From positions 1 to 30,993 of the IMG/VR virus record IMGVR_UViG_3300017757_000071: DNA of 30,993 nucleotides; one strand, written 5' to 3'. Source of the DNA: a virus. This document shows positions 7,762 through 15,162 of this stretch, in pieces (positions within the stretch are counted from its first letter, which is position 1; each line of letters begins with the position of its first letter). The notes under the pieces are model-generated. The model had not been told where the DNA came from. It searched no databases and was given only the letters and a program-made list of their open reading frames with translations. The position numbers and the translations under genes are program-made.

Positions 7762-7943
7762 TTGTTTCCAACATCAGACCAAATTAGGCCACTTATGAAA
7801 GATTCGTCCTGCGTCGCAAGCGTCTTTTTTTCCGCAAATTTTTCCGTAGAGTTACTATTACCATAATTATAGTCCATTATACCGATAGTAATATAACCTA
7901 AACAGTACATGAAAATCATAAAGAGAAAGAAATCTATAACCAT
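7755..7943 (-). CDS. Small membrane protein (62 aa)
   Basis: The first 25 residues form one strongly hydrophobic segment (VIDFFLFMIFMYCLGYITIGIM), then a polar, soluble tail of about 35 residues. It should be a single-pass membrane protein. The ATG at 7943 overlaps the end of the upstream gene by 10 nt, so it is translationally coupled. A lysis or membrane-association role is possible but there is no specific evidence. Confidence 0.65.
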   Translation of the reverse strand: MVIDFFLFMIFMYCLGYITIGIMDYNYGNSNSTEKFAEKKTLATQDESFISGLIWSDVGNNL

Positions 7944-8623
7944 GTGTGTTGTGCAACCTTGCGGCGTTTCATACCCTTTGGTACGTCGCCATCAGTCCTC
8001 ACTTGGTTCGCTACGCTTATAGAGTTTGCTATAATCGTTTCCCAGTGCTGGTCTGTGCTTTTGAACATAGAGGGACGCTCTTTCTCTTTTTTCTCCTTCT
8101 TGGGCCAAACGACTCTCTTGCGTGACGGGGTTATCCCGAATACTAGGGAGGCTTTGAGATATTTTTGTGGTAAAACGTACTTAACTTTTGCCACTCTTCT
8201 CCACATCTCCATGTCATCCACGTTGCCTTTCAAGAACCACAAAAGTAATGCTATGGGTTGCTCCAAGAAGACGCTTAGGATTCTTTTACGGTCAGTCCAA
8301 TTTAACAGTGCCTTCGTCAGAAGGAAGGTGTCGTCCTTATTTTTTCCCTTAAGTTTGTCGTCCACAACGCAAAGTTCGTGCGCCTCCTTGCTCAAGGAGG
8401 GGGCTTTCAGTGTAACGATTACCAACTTATTTCGTACATGTGGCGACCATGTTAGCACATCTTTGGTACCGAACTTGTCTGTGTGTAGGATATATGTCGT
8501 GTCCTTTCTGTTTGGTATGGTGTCTAACGTACCATACATGACCACTTCGTTCTCCCCCCTAAAGGGTTCATCATCAGTAGTGAAGACTATCATATCATCA
8601 TCCTCAGAAGGGGTCGTTGCCAT
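7934..8623 (-). CDS. Hypothetical protein (229 aa), possible clamp-loader accessory
   Basis: Not recognised with confidence. The N-terminus has an alternating beta pattern (DDEPFRGENEVVMYG; DTTYILHTDKFG; NKLVIVTLKAPS). The middle is helical (RKRILSVFLEQPIALLLWFLKGNVDDMEMWRRVAKV). A basic linker follows (WPKKEKKEKERPSMFK) and the tail is also basic (KGMKRRKVAQHTW). Two-lobed proteins with a helical C-terminal half and a polymerase-operon location sometimes are divergent clamp-loader subunits (delta or RFC large type); that is only a hypothesis here. The start ATG lies 20 nt inside the end of the upstream gene. Confidence 0.6.
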   Translation of the reverse strand: MATTPSEDDDMIVFTTDDEPFRGENEVVMYGTLDTIPNRKDTTYILHTDKFGTKDVLTWSPHVRNKLVIVTLKAPSLSKEAHELCVVDDKLKGKNKDDTFLLTKALLNWTDRKRILSVFLEQPIALLLWFLKGNVDDMEMWRRVAKVKYVLPQKYLKASLVFGITPSRKRVVWPKKEKKEKERPSMFKSTDQHWETIIANSISVANQVRTDGDVPKGMKRRKVAQHTWL

Positions 8624-8852
8624 AGATGTATTTTATTACTCTACCTATCTGATGGTCAGTTAGGCCCCACACGTCTGCTACTGCGGCCTTTGTGACCGAG
8701 TAACTACCATGAAACCACTTCACCCCATTGGGAGTTATTACTGCGGTAACACCGTCTTCCCGCATGGCCTCTATTAGGAGGGGTAGTTCTTCTGCCGTTA
8801 TCGCCCGTGTAGCGAGATACCTCGTCGTCTTGGTTCTCCATAGTCTACTCAT
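8604..8852 (-). CDS. Hypothetical DNA-binding-like protein (82 aa)
   Basis: Small protein with an ITAEELPLLIEAMREDGVTAVI stretch and a C-terminal helix-turn-helix-like part (SVTKAAVADVWGLTDHQIGRVIKYIYG). I start at ATG 8852, which overlaps the stop of the newly recognised 53-aa gene upstream as ATGA. Reading back to an ATG at 8981 would run through that gene in a different frame and is less likely. Confidence 0.6.
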   Translation of the reverse strand: MSRLWRTKTTRYLATRAITAEELPLLIEAMREDGVTAVITPNGVKWFHGSYSVTKAAVADVWGLTDHQIGRVIKYIYGNDPF

Positions 8853-9010
8853 AAAAATACCACCCCTGCCAATATTACATTTACGGTTTGAATAGCAAGG
8901 GCGATTATTTTCCAAAGTCGCACCTCCCTTTGGAGTTTTATGTGTTCCTTCCAACAAGTGCTGCGTGGCCTCCAAGTCCATTCTTGATAGGTTATCTCAT
9001 GCTTACTCAT
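8849..9010 (-). CDS. Short single-pass membrane protein (53 aa)
   Basis: A small gene fitted between two others: its ATG (9010) overlaps the end of the 207-aa gene by 8 nt and its TGA overlaps the next ATG. The N-terminal 30 residues are polar and basic (MSKHEITYQEWTWRPRST..., then WKEHIKLQREVR). The last 20 (IIALAIQTVNVILAGVVFL) form a hydrophobic helix ending at the C-terminus, so the layout is a tail-anchored membrane protein. Double overlap at both ends is the main support. Function unknown; holin-like or membrane anchor are options. Confidence 0.6.
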   Translation of the reverse strand: MSKHEITYQEWTWRPRSTCWKEHIKLQREVRLWKIIALAIQTVNVILAGVVFL

Positions 9011-9626
9011 CACTAACCACCTTGTATGCTACATCTATTGGAGTTGATAGGGTGTTGAGTTTCCTCTCCACATCATCTAGTAGTTTGGGCTGGTCTGATA
9101 GAACCTCGACCAGCACACGGCTTACTTGATTGAGTTGTGCGTTTGCTAGAAGCAGTTGGCTGTCAACTCCTATTTCCTTCTTTAGTGTCCCAACTAATTT
9201 TAGGGAAGAGTTAGCCTGTGCTATCAGCCTAGTGGCATCAGCAACGAAGTCTGATGTTATACCACCCTCCATCTCCTTCTGCTCCTCCAACTCATCAAGA
9301 TAAGTCCTTATCCTTATCACTATGTCCTCGGCGGAGTCCAGTGTATTGATAGACTGAGAGCGTGCCTCTTCGATGTGCTTTGCCTCCTTTGGGTCGTAGT
9401 CAAGGTGGGCGTCCATGTGGTTCATAACGTGGCCGTCGGGCCAGTTATACTTAGCCTCAAGATAACTTGAAGAAACATTTCCGTTGTACACGTCCATTTC
9501 CATTTCTCTCATGTCTGCGTGTTCGCACATCTCACAACCACCGGAAAGAACCCAGCGTAGAACTTCCATAGCGAAGGAGTCATTTTCAGACGCGAGGCGC
9601 TGTTGTATCTCTCTCTTGGACCGCAC
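9003..9626 (-). CDS. Zinc-finger/coiled-coil protein (207 aa), small-terminase-like layout
   Basis: The N-terminal 75 residues hold CEMCEH and a following H-rich stretch (GHVMNHMDAHLDY), a probable zinc-binding site with a helix-turn-helix-like segment (SSSYLEAKYNWPDGHV) before it. Residues 85-200 are long helices (coiled-coil-like; EDIVIRIRTYLDELEEQKEM...; LLLANAQLNQVSRVLVEVL). A DNA-binding head followed by an oligomerising helical stalk is the layout of phage small terminase subunits, but the large subunit is 20 kb away, so this is only a possibility. The start is GTG at 9626, chosen because GAGGAGGAGG lies directly before it; no suitable ATG is nearby. Confidence 0.6.
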   Translation of the reverse strand: MRSKREIQQRLASENDSFAMEVLRWVLSGGCEMCEHADMREMEMDVYNGNVSSSYLEAKYNWPDGHVMNHMDAHLDYDPKEAKHIEEARSQSINTLDSAEDIVIRIRTYLDELEEQKEMEGGITSDFVADATRLIAQANSSLKLVGTLKKEIGVDSQLLLANAQLNQVSRVLVEVLSDQPKLLDDVERKLNTLSTPIDVAYKVVSDE

Positions 9627-9808
9627 TATTCCTCCTCCTCATTTACTGGTTGTAACACTCCCGTATAAACTTTGCCATTCATTTTTATCTCCATGGTTAG
9701 CGTCTCTTCCGTCACATCATAGTGGCAGTCCACAAACCTAGCCTTGCCTATACAGTTGTCTCTCGATGATTGCCTAGCAAACATTATCCAGTTTCTTTTA
9801 CCGTCCAT
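9626..9808 (-). CDS. Hypothetical protein with Glu-run C-terminus (60 aa)
   Basis: Small beta-rich protein (CIGKARFVDCHYDVTEETLTMEIKMNGKVYTGVLQPV) ending in NEEEE. The glutamate run is the coding reading of the GAGGAGGAGG ribosome binding site of the next gene. The ATG at 9808 overlaps the end of the helicase gene and is preferred to a GTG three codons upstream. Confidence 0.65.
   Translation of the reverse strand: MDGKRNWIMFARQSSRDNCIGKARFVDCHYDVTEETLTMEIKMNGKVYTGVLQPVNEEEE
9662..9669 (-). promoter_or_regulatory. TATA box inside the 60-aa gene
   Basis: Minus strand AAAGTTTATACG, close to the class 1 motif. It is 43 nt before the GTG at 9626, leaving a short leader that contains the GAGGAGGAGG ribosome binding site. 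Confidence 0.5.
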
Positions 9809-11138
9809 TTTCTTCACCCCACGTTACAGGCTCAACCGCTTCGCTGGTAGGACCGAAGCGACATATCACTCCCTTCCTCCCCCTGCGCTTCACGCTTGGC
9901 TCGACTTCGCTGTACCACCCTTGCCCTTCAAGGTTCTCCATCAACCAACGCTTTGCGCTTTGGTAGTCACCCGAAGTTATCATGCGGCTTATCTCCTTAA
10001 GCAACTGAGACTTCGCTACGTCCTTCATCCAAAAGGCGGCACGTACCAACTCAACATCAGCATCCATAACGCGCCTTCGCATAGCAAGTGATTGATTTAG
10101 TATTTCCCTTAGTCTATCATCAAGTCTGATTATCAAAGGTTCTCCTCCTTGGTAAGTAGGTTGCATCATAGCATAACCGATGCACATGCGTCGGAACAGG
10201 TCAGCCTCAAAAGAACGCACGTCGGGCCTGTCTATCCACTCCATTATATCGTCATCAAACATTATCCCAGTAGGGGGGTTAGCGACAGCCGTGTGCATTC
10301 TTTGTCGTATCCAGTCTTTTATCTGTATGTTGAGATTGGCTAGTTCTGTCCTGTCACCAACGGGCATGTTCGCTTGCGCGTGCTGTGCCAGTTTGTACTG
10401 CCTCTCCTTTTCGGGGTCCATCTCTATGTCTATGATAAAGAAACGGCGGTCAAGCCCGGAGTCCAACTCAAACCTAGCGGGTTGGGTACCAGCCCATACC
10501 GTGTAGCGTGTGGTGTAGTTGACCCACCCGGCTCGTAGAGCCTTCTGCACTCTCCCGTTGTCTAGGGAAGTCAACAGTTGATTTTTCATATCCATGCTGT
10601 GGTCCTTCTTTGAGGCATCGGACATTGAAGAGAACTCCTCAAAACCAAGGAAGCCCCCACACATCTCGCGGGCGATAGGCCGCCCTGTTATGTCCCCCTC
10701 TTCGTCTACGCTGCCGAACATACCTGCCTCTGTGATGGAGTTAGCACCCATCATCGTCCTCATACCCTGTCCTAGGTCAGCGTTTGAGTTGTACACCAGC
10801 CCAGTCCCCTCTGCTAGGAACATTAGTATTAGGACTGATTTACCTGACCCCTTGGCGCCCCTCATCAGTATGTGTATCCGTGTGTCGGGCAACTGCGACA
10901 TGGGGGTGTAGAAGGGTATGTTGTCGTGGCGTAGGGGGCAGTTCTCTATGATGAAGTCCTCCTCCTCGTCCACCAGTGGGCTGTCGGGGTCGAAGTCGCA
11001 ACGACTACACTTGTTCAGGCAGTTGAAGATGTGGCCCCCGACACTACAAAGGAAGATGGGTATTTTATCCTCGACGCCTATGAAGTAGTTCCTTTGGGCG
11101 AACTCGATAGTTTTATCGAAAACATTAAACTCAGACAT
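9798..11138 (-). CDS. MCM-like AAA+ replicative helicase
   Basis: A 446-residue AAA+ ATPase. The N-terminal region has C31, C40, C44, C47 and C67, a probable zinc site as in MCM N-domains. Walker A is GAKGSGKS (94-101), Walker B GGFLGFEEF (161-169), sensor 1 with GTQPARF near 217, and DRRFF at about 230-234 as arginine finger region (MCM proteins have ALLDRFDL here). The last 70 residues (EISRMITSGDYQSAKRWLMENLEGQGWY and a basic KRRGRKGVICRF strand) look like the winged helix that ends archaeal MCMs. It is shorter than cellular MCM (about 650), mainly in the N-domain. It would be the replicative helicase that works with the PolB, clamp and RFC of this operon set. The start at 11138 has GGAGG at good spacing; longer in-frame readings overlap the preceding gene. 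Confidence 0.75.
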   Translation of the reverse strand: MSEFNVFDKTIEFAQRNYFIGVEDKIPIFLCSVGGHIFNCLNKCSRCDFDPDSPLVDEEEDFIIENCPLRHDNIPFYTPMSQLPDTRIHILMRGAKGSGKSVLILMFLAEGTGLVYNSNADLGQGMRTMMGANSITEAGMFGSVDEEGDITGRPIAREMCGGFLGFEEFSSMSDASKKDHSMDMKNQLLTSLDNGRVQKALRAGWVNYTTRYTVWAGTQPARFELDSGLDRRFFIIDIEMDPEKERQYKLAQHAQANMPVGDRTELANLNIQIKDWIRQRMHTAVANPPTGIMFDDDIMEWIDRPDVRSFEADLFRRMCIGYAMMQPTYQGGEPLIIRLDDRLREILNQSLAMRRRVMDADVELVRAAFWMKDVAKSQLLKEISRMITSGDYQSAKRWLMENLEGQGWYSEVEPSVKRRGRKGVICRFGPTSEAVEPVTWGEENGR

Positions 11139-11904
11139 TGTACGTTTCCTCCGCTTCGTTAAGAACTTCCAACAACTCGCTCTTATAGTTTTCGTCGGGT
11201 AGTAGAGCGTGCGTATTTTCAAAGAAGTCAAGAAGGGTTTCTCCTTCCTCCTCGTTAACAAACGTCATGTTAGTGTGTGAACACATGACTATGTAGTTGC
11301 CTCTAGGGTCGTTAGGACCGAAGTGCTTGAAGCATGAGGCGGCTATCCAAGAGGGAGGCGGTATATCCAACTGCGCGCCCTCTATCTCCGAGCCATCAGT
11401 GAGATACAGGCCGTCGTCCTTCTCATCGTAGTCATAGACTAGCAACTCGTCTGTGGGTATCTGCGCTTGGTCAGCGAAGACAAACTCCTGCATTATGTTA
11501 GCCGTGATGTATATTGACTCGTCCACTCCCTTCTCTGTAAGCACCATCATTATGTCTCTAAAGACTGGGTAGTTGTACAGCCATGCCTTAGTATGGTTCT
11601 GTGAGGGTATGTATGCGTGATTTATTCTTAGGATAAAGTAACGTCGTCCGTCTTCGTTTCGTAACTCGTACAAGCGCCACTCCGGTAGTATAGGACCGGG
11701 CAACACGTTAAGGGGGTCTACTTGGTGTAACTTAGATAGGATACTGCATACTGGCTCCGCCTCTCCTACTAGGCTCGCTCCCGCTATGAAGGAAGCGAAG
11801 CCCTGTTCGTTCTGATAGAACGTCACTAGCGTCGTCGCCTCTTTCTCTATTTCTCTCGCCCACACGAAGTCGGTTTCCCCTCTCATCTCTATTACTTTTT
11901 CCAT
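11131..11904 (-). CDS. Hypothetical protein (257 aa)
   Basis: No family recognised. Soluble mixed alpha/beta protein: strands WRLYELRNEDGRRYFILRI, a helix PVFRDIMMVLTEKG, then SIYITANIMQEFVF and an acidic stretch DYDEKDD. It ends in an acidic helix (KSELLEVLNEAEETYNV). It lies between a winged-helix gene and the MCM-like helicase, with a 2-nt gap upstream and an 8-nt overlap downstream, so it may be a helicase partner or loader. This is context only. Confidence 0.65.
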   Translation of the reverse strand: MEKVIEMRGETDFVWAREIEKEATTLVTFYQNEQGFASFIAGASLVGEAEPVCSILSKLHQVDPLNVLPGPILPEWRLYELRNEDGRRYFILRINHAYIPSQNHTKAWLYNYPVFRDIMMVLTEKGVDESIYITANIMQEFVFADQAQIPTDELLVYDYDEKDDGLYLTDGSEIEGAQLDIPPPSWIAASCFKHFGPNDPRGNYIVMCSHTNMTFVNEEEGETLLDFFENTHALLPDENYKSELLEVLNEAEETYNV

Positions 11905-11906
11905 AA

Positions 11907-12350
11907 TTACTCCTCCTCCATTTTTTCGATTACCGCGTCGCGTAGAAACTTTGGTAACTTTCTCAGTGCGATAGGGTTAGTTCTCCTTGCCGCTATACAT
12001 CTCTCCACCGCATCCTCAAGACTCCTTACTCTCCACACCTTTCTCCCGATGTATCGCTGCCCATTTCCATAGTTGGGTCGAAACCACTTTCCATTTATCT
12101 TCTCAAACGACGCAGTACCAGTATTCGTAGTCGTAACAAGCCCAGCCTCCTCAAAGAGTACTCCCTTTGCTAGTACATTGGAAAGCGTTTGCATAGTGGT
12201 GTTGTGCTTGTGGGTTACCGTGTGCTTGCTTATGTTGGGCCTATCATGGTTGTACCACTGGTGTATCTCCATGGCCGTCAGTGGCCCTCTCTCTTCTAAG
12301 TAGCGGTACACCCTAGTTATCAAACGCTTATGCTGCGCTCTGCCCGCCAT
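11907..12350 (-). CDS. Winged-helix protein (147 aa)
   Basis: Residues 8-70 fit a winged helix: LITRVYRYLEERGPLTAMEIHQWYNH, then SKHTVTHKHNTTMQTLSNVLAKGVLFEEAG (recognition helix and wing). The C-terminal half is basic (RRTNPIALRKLPKFLRDAVIEKMEEE), ending in EEE that overlaps the ribosome binding site of the next gene. Candidate regulator or origin-binding protein, as it heads the helicase operon. The ATG at 12350 has GGAGGTAGAG upstream and a TATA-like ATTAAAGG about 29 nt away. Confidence 0.65.
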   Translation of the reverse strand: MAGRAQHKRLITRVYRYLEERGPLTAMEIHQWYNHDRPNISKHTVTHKHNTTMQTLSNVLAKGVLFEEAGLVTTTNTGTASFEKINGKWFRPNYGNGQRYIGRKVWRVRSLEDAVERCIAARRTNPIALRKLPKFLRDAVIEKMEEE

Positions 12351-12372
12351 AATTTCTCTACCTCCAACTACG

Positions 12373-12416
12373 CCTTTAATGTTTGTGAATTAATTTTGTT
12401 GTGTTACGCAAGCGTT
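12373..12416 (-). promoter_or_regulatory. Promoter of the winged-helix/helicase operon
   Basis: Minus strand has TTAAAGG (TATA-like, 29 nt before the ATG at 12350) and an AACGCTTGCG element 35 bp upstream of it. In the other class 2 promoters the same element is 24-25 bp from the TATA box, so here it is one helical turn further away. Confidence 0.45.
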
Positions 12417-12552
12417 GAAATAATAAAACGTTATACTGCGAGCCTATTCTCTATTTCTTCAATTCCTTCATAGGTATGTTAGATACCTTACTAATCCTTA
12501 ACTACTAATGAACTAATTGCATAATTAGGAAACAGCCTAGCAGTACAGCGTT
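12417..12552. other. AT-rich intergenic spacer
   Basis: About 136 AT-rich bases between two minus-strand transcription units. No reading frame longer than a few codons and no tRNA. It probably holds the terminator of the upstream unit and sequences upstream of the next promoter. Confidence 0.4.
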
Positions 12553-13449
12553 TTATTCTTTTTGTGGGCTAGACGTTTCACGAAAAGATATATTCCACGC
12601 TTCATTTTCTGCCTTATTTCTTTCGTGAAAGTTTTCTAGTCTGTTGGTATTACGGCCTCTTGCATACTTCGGATACCTCCACTTAGCCTCCATAAGAAGG
12701 TAGTCATGTTCCTCGCACGCCTTCCGCACCTTTGCTATTTCCTCACCCAACTTTTCTGCTGGTATCAAGTGTGCGTACCCACTTATTTTTATCTCCGGTA
12801 CTGGTTGCACCGCCACTCCGCGAGTACCAGTGTAGGTTATTACGCCACTCCTGACCAGCGCCCCACTCACATAGGTGTTGTTATTGTAGGACATTATTTC
12901 TATCCTTATTTTATTACAGGTGGGAGTGTTCTTGATGAAGCGCATAACGGGCCGCCTCAACCCATTCTTATCTTTCATAGTCCTGTTAGCCTCTATCGTG
13001 TAGTCACACAAGAACTGCGCCCCTATGAACTCCTTTGTGGTTTCATGGTAACGACTCATGTGGCCCTCATTCTCGACCGACAAAGCGTGCATCACACCGT
13101 CTTCGTCTTCGTCCACCCAAAGACCCATGGGCGTACTTCTAAGGTTTAAGTATCCCTGTATTATCTCACTTAGTGATGGTCTTTCCGAAGGGTGAGAGTA
13201 GTATAACGTACTCATCATCTCACTATACGCTAGGCTATCATCTATGTTCTTCAAGAGATTGAACAGGACATACCTGTCCTTTATCACTACTGTATTAGTT
13301 TTTGTACGGTAGCCCAACTCCCAAAAGTCATATGACAGTTGCACCAGCGGGTGCATAGGAGTGTTGCTAGACACTGGTACTTTGCCGTACTCATAGGCCG
13401 AAAGTACTTTCGTTTCTTGGGGTTCTATCTCAACGTATGTGCGCTTCAT
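12553..13449 (-). CDS. Hypothetical protein (298 aa)
   Basis: Not recognised. Soluble, mixed composition: an N-terminal helical region (HPLVQLSYDFWELGYRTK; RYVLFNLLKNIDDSLAYSEMMSTLYY), a middle beta-rich part (MGLWVDEDEDGVMHALSVENEG; KIRIEIMSYNNNTYVSGALVRSG) and a basic C-terminal helix region (WRYPKYARGRNTNRLENFHERNKAENEAW). No catalytic motif, cysteine cluster or membrane segment. Its ATG overlaps the upstream gene as ATGA, and it ends that unit before the AT-rich spacer. Confidence 0.65.
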   Translation of the reverse strand: MKRTYVEIEPQETKVLSAYEYGKVPVSSNTPMHPLVQLSYDFWELGYRTKTNTVVIKDRYVLFNLLKNIDDSLAYSEMMSTLYYSHPSERPSLSEIIQGYLNLRSTPMGLWVDEDEDGVMHALSVENEGHMSRYHETTKEFIGAQFLCDYTIEANRTMKDKNGLRRPVMRFIKNTPTCNKIRIEIMSYNNNTYVSGALVRSGVITYTGTRGVAVQPVPEIKISGYAHLIPAEKLGEEIAKVRKACEEHDYLLMEAKWRYPKYARGRNTNRLENFHERNKAENEAWNISFRETSSPQKE

Positions 13450-13736
13450 ATATCATCCTCACCATACATTCCAAGATGTGTCATGCGTGCGCCGCCATTG
13501 GCGGCCTTCACCTTGTTGGCCCTACTCATTGTGTCCTTGAACTCGGCCACCATATAGTGCGGGGTCTTCTGCTTGAAGGTACCTATACTCATCCACTTTA
13601 TCATGTCCTCTATCAACTGCCTCAACTCGTTTATGTCATCGTCTTCGTGGTCTATCCAACGAGTGAAAGGGAAGAGTTCTTTTTCCTTTAGTTTTTCGTC
13701 TGCCTTATCCTGCAAGTAGTCCTTGTACTTCCTCAT
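13446..13736 (-). CDS. Hypothetical charged helical protein (96 aa)
   Basis: Unrecognised. The N-terminus is basic and helical (RKYKDYLQDKADEKLKEKELF), then ITRWIDHEDDDINELRQLIEDMIKW-type acidic helix, and a glycine-rich basic tail (KVKAANGGARMTHLG). Coupled by 4-nt overlaps to both neighbours. Confidence 0.6.
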   Translation of the reverse strand: MRKYKDYLQDKADEKLKEKELFPFTRWIDHEDDDINELRQLIEDMIKWMSIGTFKQKTPHYMVAEFKDTMSRANKVKAANGGARMTHLGMYGEDDI

Positions 13737-14008
13737 ATCTCAGCACCTTCCTCTTCGTGGATATACACATTCACCTTGTACTTGTTAAGTCCTCTATTGC
13801 TCCATGAGGAGGCATCATCTACTGCCTGTGCCACACACTTCACATGTATGTTCTTCATCCCTCGTATAAGCGTGCTAACGTGCTTGGCGTTAGTCACCTT
13901 GTTCCTCTTTTTCCTATCCAACTTATCAAGTATTTCGGTAGCGGTCAAACCCTCCGGGTTATCTCGCAAGGTCTGCGCTATCGCGTTTCTCACTCTCACG
14001 TGTCTCAT
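13733..14008 (-). CDS. Winged-helix DNA-binding protein (91 aa)
   Basis: The chain RVRNAIAQTLRDNPEG, LTATEILDKLDRKKR, then NAKHVSTLIRGMKN gives three helices of a helix-turn-helix, followed by wing-like strands (KVNVYIHEEEG). A small stand-alone transcription regulator is the best guess. The ATG at 14008 is preferred: it lies 29 nt from the TATA box CTTATACG at 14030-14037, whereas a start at 14065 would place the promoter inside the gene. Confidence 0.65.
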   Translation of the reverse strand: MRHVRVRNAIAQTLRDNPEGLTATEILDKLDRKKRNKVTNAKHVSTLIRGMKNIHVKCVAQAVDDASSWSNRGLNKYKVNVYIHEEEGAEI

Positions 14009-14029
14009 ATTTTCTCCACCCATCCAGCA

Positions 14030-14037
14030 CGTATAAG
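14030..14037 (-). promoter_or_regulatory. TATA box of the 91-aa winged-helix gene
   Basis: CTTATACG on the minus strand, 29 nt before the ATG at 14008. Leaderless spacing. Confidence 0.6.
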
Positions 14038-14061
14038 TCTTCCGGTCATGCTTCGGAAGCG

Positions 14062-14262
14062 TCATCTAGGGCCATGTATTTCATCTTGTAGACGCAACAA
14101 CTTTTCCACGTAAAGGCTCGCGTCCAAAAGTTCCTCTTGGAGATGCGTCAACCATTCTTTGAGGGTAAGGTCTTCCCTAGCCATCGTCACGCCATACTTG
14201 GCTTCACCGATTCCGGCTCTAGTAAGTATTTTTTCGATTACTTTTTCTTCAACCCAACTCAT
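14062..14262 (-). CDS. MazG-like nucleotide pyrophosphohydrolase-like protein (66 aa)
   Basis: The middle of this small protein (AKYGVTMAREDLTLKEWLTHLQEELLDASLYVEKLLR) matches the pattern of a widespread phage family related to all-alpha NTP pyrophosphohydrolases, with the EELLDA(S/A)xYxEK helix that carries the acidic metal ligands. Such enzymes hydrolyse non-canonical or selected (d)NTPs. The domain is short, so it may be a minimal or dimeric form. Assignment from remembered family pattern; activity is inferred. Start overlaps the 31-aa gene upstream as ATGA. Confidence 0.55.
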   Translation of the reverse strand: MSWVEEKVIEKILTRAGIGEAKYGVTMAREDLTLKEWLTHLQEELLDASLYVEKLLRLQDEIHGPR

Positions 14263-14354
14263 AATCTACACCACATACATTCTTCTGCTTCTTTACCATA
14301 GGCAGCGTAGACGATTGTAAACCCTCTACCCTTACACACTTCACAAGCCGTCAC
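14259..14354 (-). CDS. Tiny zinc-knuckle protein (31 aa)
   Basis: A 31-residue gene fitted exactly between two others: its GTG overlaps the upstream TGA (GTGA) and its TGA overlaps the next ATG (ATGA). The sequence begins TACEVCKGRGF and ends ECMWCRL, so two CxxC pairs 22 residues apart could bind one zinc ion. CEVCKGRG is the CxxCxGxG motif of DnaJ-type zinc fingers. Function unknown. Confidence 0.55.
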   Translation of the reverse strand: MTACEVCKGRGFTIVYAAYGKEAEECMWCRL

Positions 14355-14677
14355 TCTTCCTCACCCCTATGGCGTGCCCGATACAGATATTTCTGTAAGT
14401 ACTCTCTGTCCTCCTCGGTAACAACGCTCTCTCTGATATGGTGGTTGTCTAAGTTCCATTGGTCGGCAAAGCACATAAAGGATTCCTCTCCCAACTGGAT
14501 AGATTTACCGTTAACGTCACATGTAGTTATGTCTGATATAACCGTGTCGCCTCTCCAAAGGAAAGCAACGCAGATAGGGTAGTCTCCCTTACCATCCCTC
14601 AACAACTTGCTCATGGCGTAGTGTAGGTCTTCTACGGTCATAGTGTTGCCTATGTCTGTCCCGCTGATATGCTCCAT
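14351..14677 (-). CDS. Hypothetical protein (108 aa)
   Basis: Unrecognised. MTVEDLHYAMSKLLRDGKGDYPICVAFLWRGDTVISDIT suggests a small alpha/beta domain; several phage proteins of unknown role have a DLxxAL...GxxPV pattern of this kind. It ends in RARHRGEEE, the glutamates being the coding reading of the downstream ribosome binding site. The ATG at 14677 is preferred to a GTG at 14683. Confidence 0.6.
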   Translation of the reverse strand: MEHISGTDIGNTMTVEDLHYAMSKLLRDGKGDYPICVAFLWRGDTVISDITTCDVNGKSIQLGEESFMCFADQWNLDNHHIRESVVTEEDREYLQKYLYRARHRGEEE

Positions 14678-14679
14678 TC

Positions 14680-14892
14680 TCACTCACCCCTGACGCATAT
14701 ACCATTGGCAACTAAGTCATCGTAGTTCTCCATCCATGAGACGAGTATATCCATAGCCTCGTAGGAGTCTATACCCGCTGCCTTCTCCAAGTATGGTCCA
14801 GCCCCGTACATATTCACCACTCCTGATTGCCTTAGGTTCTCAAGGTATTGGTAGTATTCTATCCATTCTTCATTGTATTCTTTTTCACTCAT
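14680..14892 (-). CDS. Hypothetical acidic protein (70 aa)
   Basis: Unrecognised helical protein (EEWIEYYQYLENLRQSGVV; YEAMDILVSWMENYDDLV). The ATG at 14892 has GGAG eight bases upstream; a GTG at 14901 overlapping the upstream stop is possible. Part of the same close-packed unit. Confidence 0.6.
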   Translation of the reverse strand: MSEKEYNEEWIEYYQYLENLRQSGVVNMYGAGPYLEKAAGIDSYEAMDILVSWMENYDDLVANGICVRGE

Positions 14893-14897
14893 TCTTT

Positions 14898-15161
14898 TCA
14901 CTCCAAGTATTGTCGCAGGTATATCTCCCTACTATTTGTCCCTCGCGCCGTTTCCTTATGAAGTTTGCCTTCCTGCTTCTCAAGCGTCTTCGTCGCCCGT
15001 TGATACCCGGTGTAACAGGTAGGGCACTCCGGCAGTTCGCGCCAGTCCTCTTCTGAGATATAGTTACCCTTATTTTCCGTGTTGTAGGATTCATATTTAT
15101 TTTCATCAAAGTGTTCGTCACACTTTCTTTTACCGTTACCGTTTGCTATGTGCTTCATCAT
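14898..15161 (-). CDS. Hypothetical protein (87 aa) with one CxxC
   Basis: Unrecognised, polar and basic at the C-terminus (RATKTLEKQEGKLHKETARG). One CPTC pair around residue 47. The start has GGAGG upstream, within the last codons of the preceding gene. An overlapping reading in another frame (14885-15121) has no better start or ribosome binding site and is taken as a shadow. Confidence 0.6.
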   Translation of the reverse strand: MMKHIANGNGKRKCDEHFDENKYESYNTENKGNYISEEDWRELPECPTCYTGYQRATKTLEKQEGKLHKETARGTNSREIYLRQYLE

Positions 15162-15162
15162 A

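Noticed and set aside
7944-8663. 239-codon plus-strand frame
   Set aside because: Antisense to the 229-aa minus-strand gene, no ribosome binding site or promoter, and unlike its neighbours in strand; a shadow frame.
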